A stretch of 50,898 nucleotides of DNA from a bacterium (GTDB lineage: Bacteria; Planctomycetota; Planctomycetia; Isosphaerales; Isosphaeraceae): NCBI GenBank assembly GCA_016125085.1, contig WGMM01000037.1, positions 1 to 50,898 on the forward strand, in the 5' to 3' direction. Shown here piece by piece: positions 1 through 9,219 of the stretch. A model generated the notes under the pieces. That model was not told where the DNA came from, did not search any database, and saw only the letters and a list, made by a program, of their open reading frames with translations. Positions within the stretch are counted from its first letter, which is position 1. Each line of letters starts with the position of its first letter. Made by a program: the position numbers and the translations under genes.

Positions 1-1
1 C

Positions 2-600
2 GATCCGAAGTGTCCCGTGGTGTGCATGGACGAGCAACTGGTTCAGTTATTCGAAGAGTCGCGAACGCCGATCGCCGCAACGAAGAAGCATCCCAGACGT
101 GTCGATTACGAGTACGAACGCAACGGCACAGCCAGTATTTTCATGTTCGCCGAACCGCTTTCGGGGTTCCGGTAAGCGACCGCTCGCGAGCGGCGGACAA
201 AGAAGGACTGGGCCATCGAGGTCGCTCAACTGCTGGATACGCGATATGCGGATTGCGATCAGGTGACGCTCGTCCTCGACAATCTCAACACGCATACCAA
301 AGGGGCGTTCTAAGAAGCGTTCGATCCTGAAAGCGCACGGGCGTATATCAGGCGAATCCGATTCTGTTATACTCCGAAACACGGCAGTTGGCTGAATGTC
401 GCCGAATGCGAACTGAGCTGTCTGACGAGTCAGTGCTTGAGCGATCGACGCATCGGTGAACTGGCCGAACTGGAATCGGAAATCTCAGCGTGGTCAAACA
501 AAACGAACGCCAGACAGCGTGGGGTCGACTGGCAATTCCGAATTGAAAACGCTCGTGTGAAGCTGAAGGGATCTACCCCAAAATCAAGACTTGATGGAGC
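2..600 (+). pseudogene. Degenerate IS630-family transposase (C-terminal part)
   Basis: One reading frame starting at base 2 encodes the catalytic part of an IS630-type DDE transposase, but it is broken by in-frame TAA stops at 173-175 and 311-313. The recognisable blocks are VVCMDE (first Asp), DYEYERNGTAS and EPLSGFR, then LVLDNLNTHT (second Asp), then YTPKHGSWLNVAECE (Glu). The tail WSNKTNARQRGVDWQFR also fits the family. The 5' part lies outside the window. The spacing of the three acidic residues is preserved, so decay is by point nonsense mutation rather than large deletion. Homology appears to end near base 590-600, where a different transposase remnant begins. It cannot make active transposase. 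Confidence 0.85.
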
Positions 601-608
601 ACTAGTAG

Positions 609-944
609 GACCGAGCCCAGGTTTCTGAATTGGCTGAAAAAGTACAGGAATCGACGGGTTCGCACGATGAAATTGCATTCGTCGATCAGGGATACACAGG
701 AGACGCGACATCGGAAGCTGCGGCCGAGTCTGGTATCGAATTGAAAGTCGTCAAACACGCGGAACCGATTCGTGGTTTCGTGCTATTGCCCAGGCGTTGG
801 GTGGTCGAACGGACAATCGGCTGGGTCGGTTGATTCCTCTATCTGACAAGGGATTATGAATGGTTTCCGCAAACGCTGGAAGGCACGCACTGGCTTGTGG
901 CGATCGTTCCACTGCTTGCGAAAGCAATCGACAAAAGTACATAA
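609..944 (+). pseudogene. Degenerate IS5-family transposase (C-terminal fragment)
   Basis: A frame opening just after a TAG at 606-608 encodes the C-terminal third of an IS5/IS1031-type transposase: RAQVSELAEKVQE, then AFVDQGYTGD (second catalytic Asp region), then FVLLPRRWVVERTIGW with the Glu of the R-x3-E signature. An in-frame TGA at 831-833 interrupts it. The same frame then continues through RDYEWFPQTLEG and HWLVAIVPLLAKAI to a TAA at 942-944, which matches the usual family C-terminus. The N-terminal two thirds are absent. It abuts the IS630 remnant with only about 10 bases between, so a deletion or insertion fused two unrelated elements here. Non-functional. Confidence 0.8.
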
Positions 945-1140
945 TAGGCTCTTGCCGTTCGCATTTCGAAATTCTTGAGTCGATCGTTTCGGTTGCGAGG
1001 TGAATTTTGCTATTCCCGTCCTCGCCCGATTCGTTCTCGCCGTTTCTCGAAACGGGGTGGTTGGACTAGAATATCGGGGCGGGCTGGCTGGGGCGAATGC
1101 GGGCTGGCCGGGGCAATCGTGGTTCAGGTGAAGGTCGATC

Positions 1141-2979
1141 ATGGGTTATCGAAGTCTGCGGGAGTGTCTGGTCGATCTCGAACGTCACGGGCGGCTCGTC
1201 GTCATTGACGAACCCGTCGATCCGAGGCTCGAGGCCGCCGCCATCTGCCGCCGGGTCTATGCCGCGGGCGGGCCGGCGATCTGGTTCCGGAACGTCCCCG
1301 GCACACCTTTCTCCATGGCCGGCAACATCTTCGGCACCGCCGACCGGGCCCGGTTCATCTTTCGCGACAGCCTGGCCTTCGTCCGTAAGCTCGTCGCCCT
1401 CAAGGTCGACCCGCAGGAAGCCATGAAGGCACCCTGGCGCTATGCCGACGTGCCGTTTCGTGGCCTCAGCCTGTTGCCTCGCCGCATGAGAACCGGGCCG
1501 GTCTTCGCCGAACGCTCGCCCAAATCGGCGCTGCCGAACCTGGTCGGCTGGCCGCGTGACGGCGGCCCGTTCGTGACTCTGCCGGTCGTCTACACGGAAC
1601 ACCCTGACAAGCCCGGCTGGCGGCATTCGAACCTGGGGATGTACCGCGTCCAGATCGCGGGCAATGACTACGCCGACGACGAAGTCGGCCTGCATTATCA
1701 GATCCATCGCGGCATCGGCGTGCACCATTCGGCCGCGATCCGGCGCGGGCATCCGCTGCCCGTCAATATCGCCGTCGGCGGCCCGCCTGCCCTGTGTTTC
1801 GCGGCTGTGATGCCCCTGCCGGAAGACCTGCCCGAGCTGGTCTTCGCCGGGGCCCTGGGCGGCCGGCGTGTGCGGCTGGCGAAGGCAGCCAATGGCCTTT
1901 ATGCCCCGGCCGATGCCGATTTCGTGATCTCAGGCTGGGTCGATCCTCACAAGACCAAGCCCGAAGGCCCGTTCGGCGACCACCTGGGCTATTATGCCCA
2001 GACTCACGACTTCCCCTATCTTCAGGGCGTCGTGGTGCATCACCGGCCTGGGGCGATCTGGCCTTTCACGACGGTAGGCCGCCCGCCACAGGAAGATACG
2101 ACCTTCGGAGAGCTGATTCATGACATCACCGGCCCCGTCGTGCCGACGGTTCTGCCGGGCATCAAGGCCGTGCATGCTGTCGATGCCGCAGGTGTGCACC
2201 CTCTGTTGCTGGCGATCGGCTCGGAGCGGTATGTGCCTTATGCGGAAACTCGCCGCCCGCAGGAACTTCTGACCCAGGCGTCGGCCATTCTCGGCCAGGG
2301 GCAGATGTCGCTGGCCAAATACGTGATGATCCTGCCCGAGCAGGACGTTCCCGGGCTGGATATCCATAAGATCGGCGACTTCCTGCGCGCGGTGCTGGAG
2401 CGGTTCGACCCGGCCGAGGACCTGCACTTCCACACGAAAACGACGATCGACACGCTCGACTATACCGGCCATGGCCTGAACGCGGGCAGCAAGCTCGTGA
2501 TCGCCGCCGCTGGCCCGAAACGCCGCGAGCTTCCGACGGAAGTGCCTTCAGGGATGGAGCTTCCGGCAGAATGGCGGGATGCCCGCGTGGTGATGCCCGG
2601 CGTGCTGGCGGTGTCGGGGCCGGCGAGTCATGCGGATCGTGGCCAGCCCGATCCGGGCCTGAGGGCATTCTGCGAACGCATCGCGCAAGATTCGCCCCTG
2701 CAGGCATTTCCGCTAGTCGTCCTGTGCGACGATGCCGAATTCACGGCGAAGTCGCTCAACAATTTCCTCTGGGTGACTTTCACCCGCTCCAACCCCGCGG
2801 CCGACGTGGACGGGGCCGACGCCGCGACGCGCGTGAAGCACTGGGGCTGCCGGTTGCCCGTGGTGATTGATGCGCGCCGAAAGCCTTACCATTCCTGGCC
2901 TTTGGAAGACGACGCGGAGATCGAACGCAAAGTCGACGCCTGGGCCGCACCAGGCCGGCCGCTGCACAGGATTTATTGA
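1141..2979 (+). CDS. UbiD-family prenylated-FMN-dependent decarboxylase
   Basis: A 612-residue UbiD-family (de)carboxylase, an enzyme type that removes aromatic or alpha,beta-unsaturated carboxyl groups using prenylated FMN. The metal/cofactor region N-x-G-M-Y-R is present (N164, R169), followed by HYQIHRG with a candidate metal-ligand His. The PEDLPELVFAGALGG block carries the expected Glu. The EGPFGD motif (E275 and D280) supplies the acidic partners of the catalytic Arg; the family often has Glu-Arg-Glu, here Glu-Arg-Asp. The protein is somewhat longer than E. coli UbiD (about 500). UbiE and UbiA homologues lie at the far end of the window, so quinone biosynthesis is plausible, but UbiD relatives act on many substrates and the true one is unknown. 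No UbiX-like flavin prenyltransferase is in the window. Confidence 0.88.
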   Translation: MGYRSLRECLVDLERHGRLVVIDEPVDPRLEAAAICRRVYAAGGPAIWFRNVPGTPFSMAGNIFGTADRARFIFRDSLAFVRKLVALKVDPQEAMKAPWRYADVPFRGLSLLPRRMRTGPVFAERSPKSALPNLVGWPRDGGPFVTLPVVYTEHPDKPGWRHSNLGMYRVQIAGNDYADDEVGLHYQIHRGIGVHHSAAIRRGHPLPVNIAVGGPPALCFAAVMPLPEDLPELVFAGALGGRRVRLAKAANGLYAPADADFVISGWVDPHKTKPEGPFGDHLGYYAQTHDFPYLQGVVVHHRPGAIWPFTTVGRPPQEDTTFGELIHDITGPVVPTVLPGIKAVHAVDAAGVHPLLLAIGSERYVPYAETRRPQELLTQASAILGQGQMSLAKYVMILPEQDVPGLDIHKIGDFLRAVLERFDPAEDLHFHTKTTIDTLDYTGHGLNAGSKLVIAAAGPKRRELPTEVPSGMELPAEWRDARVVMPGVLAVSGPASHADRGQPDPGLRAFCERIAQDSPLQAFPLVVLCDDAEFTAKSLNNFLWVTFTRSNPAADVDGADAATRVKHWGCRLPVVIDARRKPYHSWPLEDDAEIERKVDAWAAPGRPLHRIY

Positions 2980-3284
2980 TCGATCGGCAGTTGCCGATAA
3001 TTCGATCCGTGCATGCGAAGCGAAAATTTCGCGATCGATCCTGACGATTTCCGGATCGAGCAGTTTTTCCGTAACCTTCTGTATTCGAAAGGCATAACGG
3101 TGACGAGCCCTGAGATCCGAGACGTCGTTTTTCGGGGCGATCCGAAAATCGGTTGTCCCGCAGGTTCAACATTTTTCCCGGGCGAACGAAAACATAATCG
3201 ACAAAGGCCGCGTATGCGTTCGAACTGGCCAGTTCAGGCGGGCATGAGCGGCACCGCACGGATTAATTCGGGAGTCATTGGATC
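2980..3284. other. Intergenic region after the UbiD gene
   Basis: A 305-base stretch with no convincing gene. Just after the UbiD stop there is a small 6-bp hairpin (about 2985-3000, ATCGGC/GCCGAT with a 4-base loop) without a T-tract, at best a weak terminator. The rest should contain the promoter of the following YceI-like gene, but I could not pick a clear -35/-10 pair. Confidence 0.4.
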
Positions 3285-4118
3285 ATGCGGAAAATTCTGT
3301 TGCCCTCGCTTGCCCTGATCGTTCTTGGCTGCGGGGCGTACGTCTTTCGAGCCGAGTTCGAAACGCCTGTCACCGTAAATGCTTCGGCCACGCCCGCCAG
3401 GCCCCATTCGGCGCATGAGCGGGCTCTGATGAGCCAGCAGGAATTGCTGGACTCTCCAGCCGCCGCGGAAGAATCGCTCATACCGGGCGAATTCCTGCGG
3501 ACGGTGCGTGCGATTCCGTCCGAATCGAGCATCGAATTCCTGGCCCGGCGCTCGCAAGGGCAGGCTGAGGGCCGATTCGAGCGGCATACGCTGGAAGCCG
3601 TTTTCGACGAACGCACCGGAAGCCTTGTCCGGGTCGAAGGTTCCATCGATCTCGACTCGCTCGCTTCGCCTTCGGCCTCGCTTTTGGAAATGATCCGCCA
3701 AGGTGCTTTTTTCGGCGATTCGGACAGGAAAACGTGTGCCATTCGGTCCGTCCGGATCCACCCTGCCCTGACCGGCCAGTTGCCGAACCGGGCGAATGCC
3801 CTGATCGAGGCCGAGGTGACGATCGCCGGGGTGCGGAAGCCGGTATCGATCCCCGTGCGGACGGAGTTGACCGATGATCACGTTCTGACGCTTCAGGGCG
3901 AGTTCATGCTCGACCGTGCCGCGTTCGGATTGCCGGTCGAGCCCCGTTCGGCCGAATCGGTGAAGAACGAGCTGGTGGTGCGGCTGAATGTGCGGGCCAG
4001 GGCGTCCGAATGGAACGCGGCGGAACATTTGCCGCAAGCCGATGCGGTACCCGCAGGAACCAGCAAGGCTGGAAGGGATTCGAGCGTCAGGGGTTCGGCC
4101 CGGGGCATATCGAACTGA
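3285..4118 (+). CDS. YceI-like secreted or lipid-anchored protein
   Basis: A 277-residue protein with an N-terminal hydrophobic segment (MRKILLPSLALIVLGCG) that resembles a signal peptide with a possible lipobox (VLGC). Residues from about 75 to 245 fit the YceI fold, a lipocalin-like beta-barrel that in characterised members binds isoprenoid-type lipids: paired strands ending in VTIAGVRKPVSIPV and FMLDRAAFGLP, the latter matching the family's F-x-INRxDFGI strand. It is followed by a second YceI-like gene about 115 bases downstream on the same strand, so the pair is probably a divergent tandem duplication. The match is weaker than for the second copy, and the ligand is unknown. Confidence 0.65.
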   Translation: MRKILLPSLALIVLGCGAYVFRAEFETPVTVNASATPARPHSAHERALMSQQELLDSPAAAEESLIPGEFLRTVRAIPSESSIEFLARRSQGQAEGRFERHTLEAVFDERTGSLVRVEGSIDLDSLASPSASLLEMIRQGAFFGDSDRKTCAIRSVRIHPALTGQLPNRANALIEAEVTIAGVRKPVSIPVRTELTDDHVLTLQGEFMLDRAAFGLPVEPRSAESVKNELVVRLNVRARASEWNAAEHLPQADAVPAGTSKAGRDSSVRGSARGISN

Positions 4119-4234
4119 GCCAGGGGGGCTTGATGAACCTGCCATCGGGCAGGCATTCTGGTAGACGCCATTCATCGTCGCGGCACGGGGCGAATCCCGG
4201 GCCGCTTCACTTTGCTTACAGGAGAGTTCGCCCC

Positions 4235-4948
4235 ATGACTCGTAACCGATTCGGATACGGATTGCCCGTTTCCGCGATTCCCGCGTTCCTCATCGGGATG
4301 CAATTGACGGGTTGCTCGAACCCGGCCGACGACAAATTCCAGGCCCAGGCCGTGACGCCCGGCGTCGTTGCCGAGAAAGAGGCCAATACGGGCATCGCGC
4401 CTGAGCCAGCCCCGGCGGCAGCCGTGACGTTGCCTGAAGGCGCGAAGAAGGTGCAGGCGGTCGCTGCCGATTCGAAAGTCGATTTTATCGGATCGAAGGT
4501 GACGGGCAGCCATTCGGGCGGCTTCAAGTCGTTCACGGCCGAGGCGATCGTCGACCCGGCGAAGAAGGCGCTTCTCGACTTCTCGGCCACGATCGACATG
4601 AATTCGACCTGGTCCGACAATGACAACCTGACCGGCCACCTGAAGAATCAGGACTTCTTCGACGTGCCGAAATTCCCGACGAGCACGTTCGAAACCACGA
4701 AAGTGGCCGAGGGCGGCGATGCGAAGCTGGCAGGTTCGAACGTGATGATCACGGGCAACCTGACGCTCCACGGCGTGACGAAGCAGATTGCATTTCCGGC
4801 CAAGGTCGAAGTGGCGGAATCGGGCGCTGTGAAGCTCGAAAGCGAATTCGCCATCAACCGCAAGGATTTCGGCATCGTCTACGGCGGCAAGGCCGACGAC
4901 CTGATCCGCGACGAAGTGGTGATCAAGCTGGCCGTGAAGGCTCAGTGA
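4235..4948 (+). CDS. YceI family lipoprotein
   Basis: A 237-residue YceI-domain protein. The ATG at 4235 is chosen because AGGAGAG lies about 10 bases upstream and the product then begins with a lipoprotein signal ending in the lipobox LTGC. From about residue 70 the YceI pattern is clear: SKVDFIGSKVTGSHSGGF near the start, LDFSATIDMNSTWSDN, FFDVPKFPTSTFETTKV and, near the C-terminus, FAINRKDFGIVYGG. YceI proteins are periplasmic or surface beta-barrels that carry hydrophobic, often isoprenoid, ligands. UbiD upstream makes a quinone-related ligand thinkable, but that is only context. A strong hairpin follows the stop codon. Confidence 0.85.
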   Translation: MTRNRFGYGLPVSAIPAFLIGMQLTGCSNPADDKFQAQAVTPGVVAEKEANTGIAPEPAPAAAVTLPEGAKKVQAVAADSKVDFIGSKVTGSHSGGFKSFTAEAIVDPAKKALLDFSATIDMNSTWSDNDNLTGHLKNQDFFDVPKFPTSTFETTKVAEGGDAKLAGSNVMITGNLTLHGVTKQIAFPAKVEVAESGAVKLESEFAINRKDFGIVYGGKADDLIRDEVVIKLAVKAQ

Positions 4949-4972
4949 TTTTCCGTAAATTGACCGGTTCCG

Positions 4973-5010
4973 AATGTGGCAGGATCATCGAAACGATTTC
5001 CTGCCACATT
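4973..5010. terminator. Bidirectional hairpin terminator between yceI and rlmN-like genes
   Basis: A perfect 12-bp inverted repeat (AATGTGGCAGGA at 4973-4984 and its complement at 4999-5010) encloses a nested 4-bp stem with an AAA loop. It sits between two convergent genes and its right arm overlaps the stop codon of the minus-strand radical SAM gene by two bases. There is no long T-run on either side, but position and symmetry suit a shared terminator. Confidence 0.65.
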
Positions 5011-6103
5011 ACATTTCATTCTTGAGCCCTGCCAGCGTCCCGCAGGCGGCGGCGATATCGGCTCCGCCGGAATAACGCCGCACGACCGGCTGTTTGAGAA
5101 CGTCTTTCAAGCGGGCCCGGAAGTGATTCAGCTCGTCGATCGTCGGCCTGCGGTAAGTGTTCGTCAGGTCGGTCACTTCGATCAGGTCCAGCCGCACGGG
5201 CGTGTCGCCGATGATGTCGGCCAGGGCCGTGATGTCGTCTTCGCCCATGTTTTCGTCGGCCAGACACACATACGCCAGGTTGACGCGGTGGCCATACGTC
5301 AGGGCATAGCGGCGCGCGGCGGCCATCAGGTCGCGCACGGGCCAGCGGGCGGCCACGGGTACGAGCTTCGCCCGTTTTTCGTCGATCGCGGCACCGAGGC
5401 TCATCGAAAGCCGGAACCGGCGGCGTTCGTCGATGAACCGGTGGATCTCGGGCACCAGGCCCACGGTGCTGATCGTCATGGAGTCGGCTCGAATCATGCC
5501 GCCATAGCAGCATGAAAACAACTCGGCCGCTGCCATCACTTTATCGTAATTCGCCAGGGGCTCGCCCATGCCCATGAAGACCGCCCCGGTCACGCGCCGG
5601 CCCTCGGCCCGCACGGTTTCGAAGGCGTGGGCCATCTGGTCGACGATCTCCCAGGTGGCCAGGTTGCGGCGGTCCTTCATGCGGGCCGTGGCGCAGAACA
5701 CGCAGCCGAAGGCACACCCGACCTGGCTGGACAGGCACACAGACACCGCGCCCGGCTTTTCCAGCGGGATGAGCACGGTTTCGACGGCCTTGTCGTCGGG
5801 CGTCATGAGCCTCATCTTGCGGAAGTTGTCGCGCGGGCTCGTCACGATCGTATCCAGCTTCAACCGGGGCAGCCGCCCGACCGCGTTGCCGACACGCATA
5901 GGCAACTGGCCATGGGCGTTCCAGCTTACCGGGTCGAAGTCGGCATGTTTCACCAGCCGGGCCAGCCAGCTTCGGGCAGCGGGGGCGTGCAAGCCCGCTT
6001 CGGCGACGCGGGCGTCGAAAATGGCCGGGGCCTGGTCGCGCGGGTCGAAGCCGGCCCAGTATTGTGCGGCGGTGTCGGTGGAAGTGGCTTCGCCAGTCGA
6101 CAT
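5009..6103 (-). CDS. Divergent RlmN/Cfr-like radical SAM methyltransferase
   Basis: A 364-residue member of the RlmN/Cfr group, radical SAM enzymes that methylate adenosine in 23S rRNA (and tRNA for RlmN). The CX3CX2C cluster is seen as C130, C134 and C137 in SSQVGCAFGCVFCAT, with C123 just before it. GMGEP follows, and the C-terminal DIAAACGTLAG supplies the catalytic Cys. The N-terminal accessory domain is unlike standard RlmN. The usual NLIPFNP-type segment is replaced by DLIEVTDLTNTYRRP, so this is a divergent paralogue. The start at 6103 is tentative; an ATG 13 codons upstream (6142) is possible. Target base and position (C2 or C8 of A2503, or another site) cannot be read from the sequence. 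Confidence 0.8.
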   Translation of the reverse strand: MSTGEATSTDTAAQYWAGFDPRDQAPAIFDARVAEAGLHAPAARSWLARLVKHADFDPVSWNAHGQLPMRVGNAVGRLPRLKLDTIVTSPRDNFRKMRLMTPDDKAVETVLIPLEKPGAVSVCLSSQVGCAFGCVFCATARMKDRRNLATWEIVDQMAHAFETVRAEGRRVTGAVFMGMGEPLANYDKVMAAAELFSCCYGGMIRADSMTISTVGLVPEIHRFIDERRRFRLSMSLGAAIDEKRAKLVPVAARWPVRDLMAAARRYALTYGHRVNLAYVCLADENMGEDDITALADIIGDTPVRLDLIEVTDLTNTYRRPTIDELNHFRARLKDVLKQPVVRRYSGGADIAAACGTLAGLKNEM

Positions 6104-6570
6104 GGATCGGGGCGTCTCTCTCGAAGGTTCGCCGAAACTCATTCCGGCGTGGGCACATGCGAAACGGTCGAAATCCGTTTCAAGATTGGTCCAATATTCG
6201 GCCGACTTCCACGAATATAGCCCGAATGCCGGGAATTCGCCATCTCCTGGCGGGTCGATGAGCCGCCGGAAACGAATTCCGAAAAAAAATGCGCCGGGAC
6301 CAAACCAAATCGGATGAACCACCGTAAAAGGGAATATCGAACCATGCGAACGAAGTACGGACGCCGCGAGCGGCACACACTCCTGGCCAGGCCCTTCCGG
6401 ATACCGGCATAAGCCGAACCGGCGGGGTCTTGCTGTCGTGTCCTGTTCGGACATGATGAATGAGAGACACTGCCCCCGCGTGACGCCCCGCGACTTCGCC
6501 CGCATCGGTTCATGGCGACCCGTTCGCCGCTGGAATGCAAGCATGCAAGAAAGAAGGAGGACTTCTCACG

Positions 6571-8187
6571 ATGTTCAGAAAGAATGCGATCTCCTGGTTC
6601 GCGGTGGCGTTGGCCGCAGCCAGCTTTTTCTATCACAGGGGCCCCAGCCGGCCGGTCACGGCCGTCGCCCCGCAATTGACCGAAGAGGTCAAGACGGCCA
6701 AGGCGCTCTCGTCCGCCTTTCACAACGTGGCCTCGTTCGTCCATGAATCGGTCGTGCAGATTTCGGCTGAGGGACGCCGGCCGCAAATGCGGAACAACGG
6801 CAACCGCAGGGCCAATCCGAATCGCCCCGACGGCCCGAACTTCCCCTTCCCCGGCGGGCCTGGCGGGCCCGGTGGTCAAGGTGGCCAGCAACTCACGCCC
6901 GAACAGTTCGAAGAGCTGATGAAGCGGTTCTTCCAGGACATGCCCTTCCGGCCCCAGCCGAACTCGATGATTCAGGCTCCGGGTCAGGGCACCGGCAGCG
7001 GCTTCGTGTTCGACCGTAACGGCCACATCGTGACGAACAATCACGTGGTGGAAGGTGCCGAAACGATCAAGGTCCGCTTCCACGACGGCGAAACCTATAC
7101 CGCCAAGGTCGTCGGCCGCGACCCCAAGAGCGACATCGCCGTGATCAAGGTCGAAGGCTCCGAGTATCGTCCGCTGGAAATCGGCGATAGCGAAGGGCTT
7201 AAGGTCGGCGAACTCGTCATGGCCGTGGGCAGCCCCTTCGGCCTCGAAAGCAGCTTCACCGTCGGCATCGTCTCGGCCACGCACCGGAACGATCTCGGCA
7301 TCGTCGGCCAGACCGGCTACGAAGACTTCATCCAGACCGATGCGGCCATCAACCCCGGTAACTCGGGCGGCCCGCTGGTCGACATGAACGGCCGCGTCGT
7401 CGGCGTCAATTCGGCAATCGTCTCAGGCAGCCGGGGCAACGACGGCGTCGGATTCGCCATTCCGATCGACATGGCCGCCAAGCTGGCCGAAAAGATCATC
7501 CGCACCGGCAAGGTGGACAGGGCCATGATGGGCATCAACCTGGGCGAACTGACCCCGGCCACGGCCCGCCAGTTCGGCCTTGATCCCAAGACCCCCGGCG
7601 CCCTGGTTCAGGACGTCGTTCCGGGCAGCCCGGCCGAAAAGGCTGGCATCCGCTCCGGCGACATCATCACGAAGTTCGACGACAAGACCTTCGCGAGCTG
7701 GCTTGACCTGCGCAACCGCGTGGCCGTGTCCGACATCGGCAAACCCTACTCGATCACCTACGTTCGAGGCGGCCAGTCGATCGACGGCAAGGTAACGCTC
7801 GGCTCGGCCGACGCCATCGTGCCCGGCGAGCCCGGCCAGGACATTCCGGCCAACGAACCGGTCCTGGAAAAGGCCAAGGGCACAAGCTTCGCCCAGTTCG
7901 GCCTGACCCTTCAGGATCTCACGCCCGACCTGGCCGAAAAGCTCGGCTATGACCGCGACGCGAAGGGGCTGGTGATCGGCGCCGTGAAAGAAGGCAGCCC
8001 GGCCGACGAAATCGGCCTGGAACAAGGCCTGCTCATCACGAAGCTCGTCAAGGACAAGGTCCCCGTCGGTGTCACGACCGTCAAGGACTTCGAAGACGCG
8101 GCGGGCAAGGTGAACGAGCTGACCGTGTTCGTGCAAACCCCTCGAGGCGGCCCTGGCCGCTACGTCACGATGACTCAGGACAAGTGA
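6571..8187 (+). CDS. HtrA/DegP-type periplasmic serine protease with two PDZ domains
   Basis: A 538-residue trypsin-fold protease of the HtrA/Deg family, which degrades or refolds damaged envelope proteins. The ATG at 6571 follows AAGAAGGAGG closely. An N-terminal hydrophobic segment (about residues 8-22) should export or anchor it. A Pro/Gly/Asn-rich linker spans about residues 68-100. The triad is H158 (TNNHVVEG), D188 (SDIAVIKV) and S265 (GNSGGPLV). The first PDZ domain begins near MMGINLGEL and contains GSPAEKAGIRSGDII; a second, weaker one contains GSPADEIGLEQG. The glycine-rich insertion before the protease domain is longer than in E. coli DegP. The gene stands alone, with a terminator-like hairpin about 100 bases downstream. 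Confidence 0.93.
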   Translation: MFRKNAISWFAVALAAASFFYHRGPSRPVTAVAPQLTEEVKTAKALSSAFHNVASFVHESVVQISAEGRRPQMRNNGNRRANPNRPDGPNFPFPGGPGGPGGQGGQQLTPEQFEELMKRFFQDMPFRPQPNSMIQAPGQGTGSGFVFDRNGHIVTNNHVVEGAETIKVRFHDGETYTAKVVGRDPKSDIAVIKVEGSEYRPLEIGDSEGLKVGELVMAVGSPFGLESSFTVGIVSATHRNDLGIVGQTGYEDFIQTDAAINPGNSGGPLVDMNGRVVGVNSAIVSGSRGNDGVGFAIPIDMAAKLAEKIIRTGKVDRAMMGINLGELTPATARQFGLDPKTPGALVQDVVPGSPAEKAGIRSGDIITKFDDKTFASWLDLRNRVAVSDIGKPYSITYVRGGQSIDGKVTLGSADAIVPGEPGQDIPANEPVLEKAKGTSFAQFGLTLQDLTPDLAEKLGYDRDAKGLVIGAVKEGSPADEIGLEQGLLITKLVKDKVPVGVTTVKDFEDAAGKVNELTVFVQTPRGGPGRYVTMTQDK

Positions 8188-8523
8188 CGCCGCCAAAGGC
8201 GTTCGACCGATCAGGCCGCGATACCTCTCAATTCGGTGGGAATCGAAATCGTCTCCGGCCTGATCGCCCCCGAAGCATGTGACGCTCCGACCGCCGCGAA
8301 TGCCTGCGAAGGTGTTCGCGGCGGTTTTCGCATTCGTTCGAAAAATCAGGATATATTTCGAAAGCTCGATGATCTGCGGAATCGAAACGAAAGATACGCG
8401 AAGTTACTCCGTACAAAAGTACACTGGCAATTTAGGTCGGCATCGCCGATAATAAAAACATTCCTGAGCATTCACGTTTTTCGGAACGTAGCACCCTGGA
8501 TCCGCCCGATTTCGATTTTTCGC
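8188..8523. other. Intergenic region between htrA-like gene and PKS operon
   Basis: A 336-base gap. It holds the hairpin listed at 8290-8328, and the remainder (about 8340-8523) is richer in A and T than its surroundings and should contain the promoter of the three-gene methyltransferase/oxidoreductase/PKS operon. I see no further gene. Confidence 0.5.
8290..8328 (+). terminator. Rho-independent-like terminator after htrA-like gene
   Basis: An 11-bp stem (ACCGCCGCGAA at 8290-8300 pairing with 8315-8325) with a 14-base loop, followed by a TTTT run at 8325-8328. It lies about 100 bases after the protease stop codon and before the PKS operon. Confidence 0.6.
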
Positions 8524-9219
8524 ATGACTCGCCGTATGACGCCGGAGATCATGGATCAGCCCGGCCTTTCCGCCGCTGAACATGCCGCCGCACTGCGGGG
8601 CCTCAAACGGATCCACCGGTTCAGCCGCACTTTGCCTCATCTGGTGAACGCCCTGGAGCCCGCCATGCGTGCGGCCGGGCCCGAACCCCTGACCGTGCTG
8701 GATATCGCATGCGGCGGTGGCGACTTGCTCTGCGACCTGGCACGCGTGGCCAAAGCCCGGGGCTGGAACGCAAGGTTCACGGGCACCGACATCAGCGAAC
8801 AGGCGCTGGAGATCGCGGCCGGCAATGCCCGGCAGGGCGGCCATGACATCCGCTTCTACCCGTGGAACGCCGTGAGCGATCCGCTGCCGGAGCGGTACGA
8901 CGTCGTCATGTGCACGCTGTTTCTGCACCACCTGACCGAAGACGAAGTCGTGCGGCTGCTTGGCCATATGGCCGCCGCGGCCGAATCGTTGGCCATGGCT
9001 GACGATCTTGTGCGCAGCCCTTTCGGCTACGTGCTGGCCAAAGTCGGGTGTCATCTGCTGAGCCGGTCGCGTGTGGTCCATTTCGACGGCCCCGTATCAG
9101 TTCAGGCGGCTTTCGAACCCGATGAAATCCGCAAGCTGGCCGAATCGGCGGGCCTGACCGGCTGCCGCGTCGACACCCATTGGCCGCAGCGGTTTCTGCT
9201 GACATGGTCGCCGCAATGA
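8524..9219 (+). CDS. Class I SAM-dependent methyltransferase of the type III PKS operon
   Basis: A 231-residue Rossmann-fold methyltransferase. Motif I is LDIACGGGDLLCDLA (about residues 59-73), followed by FTGTDISEQAL for the SAM-ribose acidic position and DVVMCTLFLHHLTEDE for the motif IV region, which resembles ubiquinone/menaquinone-type methyltransferases. The first gene of a three-gene operon; its TGA overlaps the next ATG as ATGA at 9216. Ahead of a flavin oxidoreductase and a type III polyketide synthase, its likely job is methylation of the polyketide product, an inference from context. The start could also be the ATG at 8539. Confidence 0.8.
   Translation: MTRRMTPEIMDQPGLSAAEHAAALRGLKRIHRFSRTLPHLVNALEPAMRAAGPEPLTVLDIACGGGDLLCDLARVAKARGWNARFTGTDISEQALEIAAGNARQGGHDIRFYPWNAVSDPLPERYDVVMCTLFLHHLTEDEVVRLLGHMAAAAESLAMADDLVRSPFGYVLAKVGCHLLSRSRVVHFDGPVSVQAAFEPDEIRKLAESAGLTGCRVDTHWPQRFLLTWSPQ

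Noticed and set aside
3234..4175. Minus-strand open frame across the first YceI-like gene
   Set aside because: An antisense shadow; low-complexity Arg/Gly/Pro content and no ribosome site or motif.
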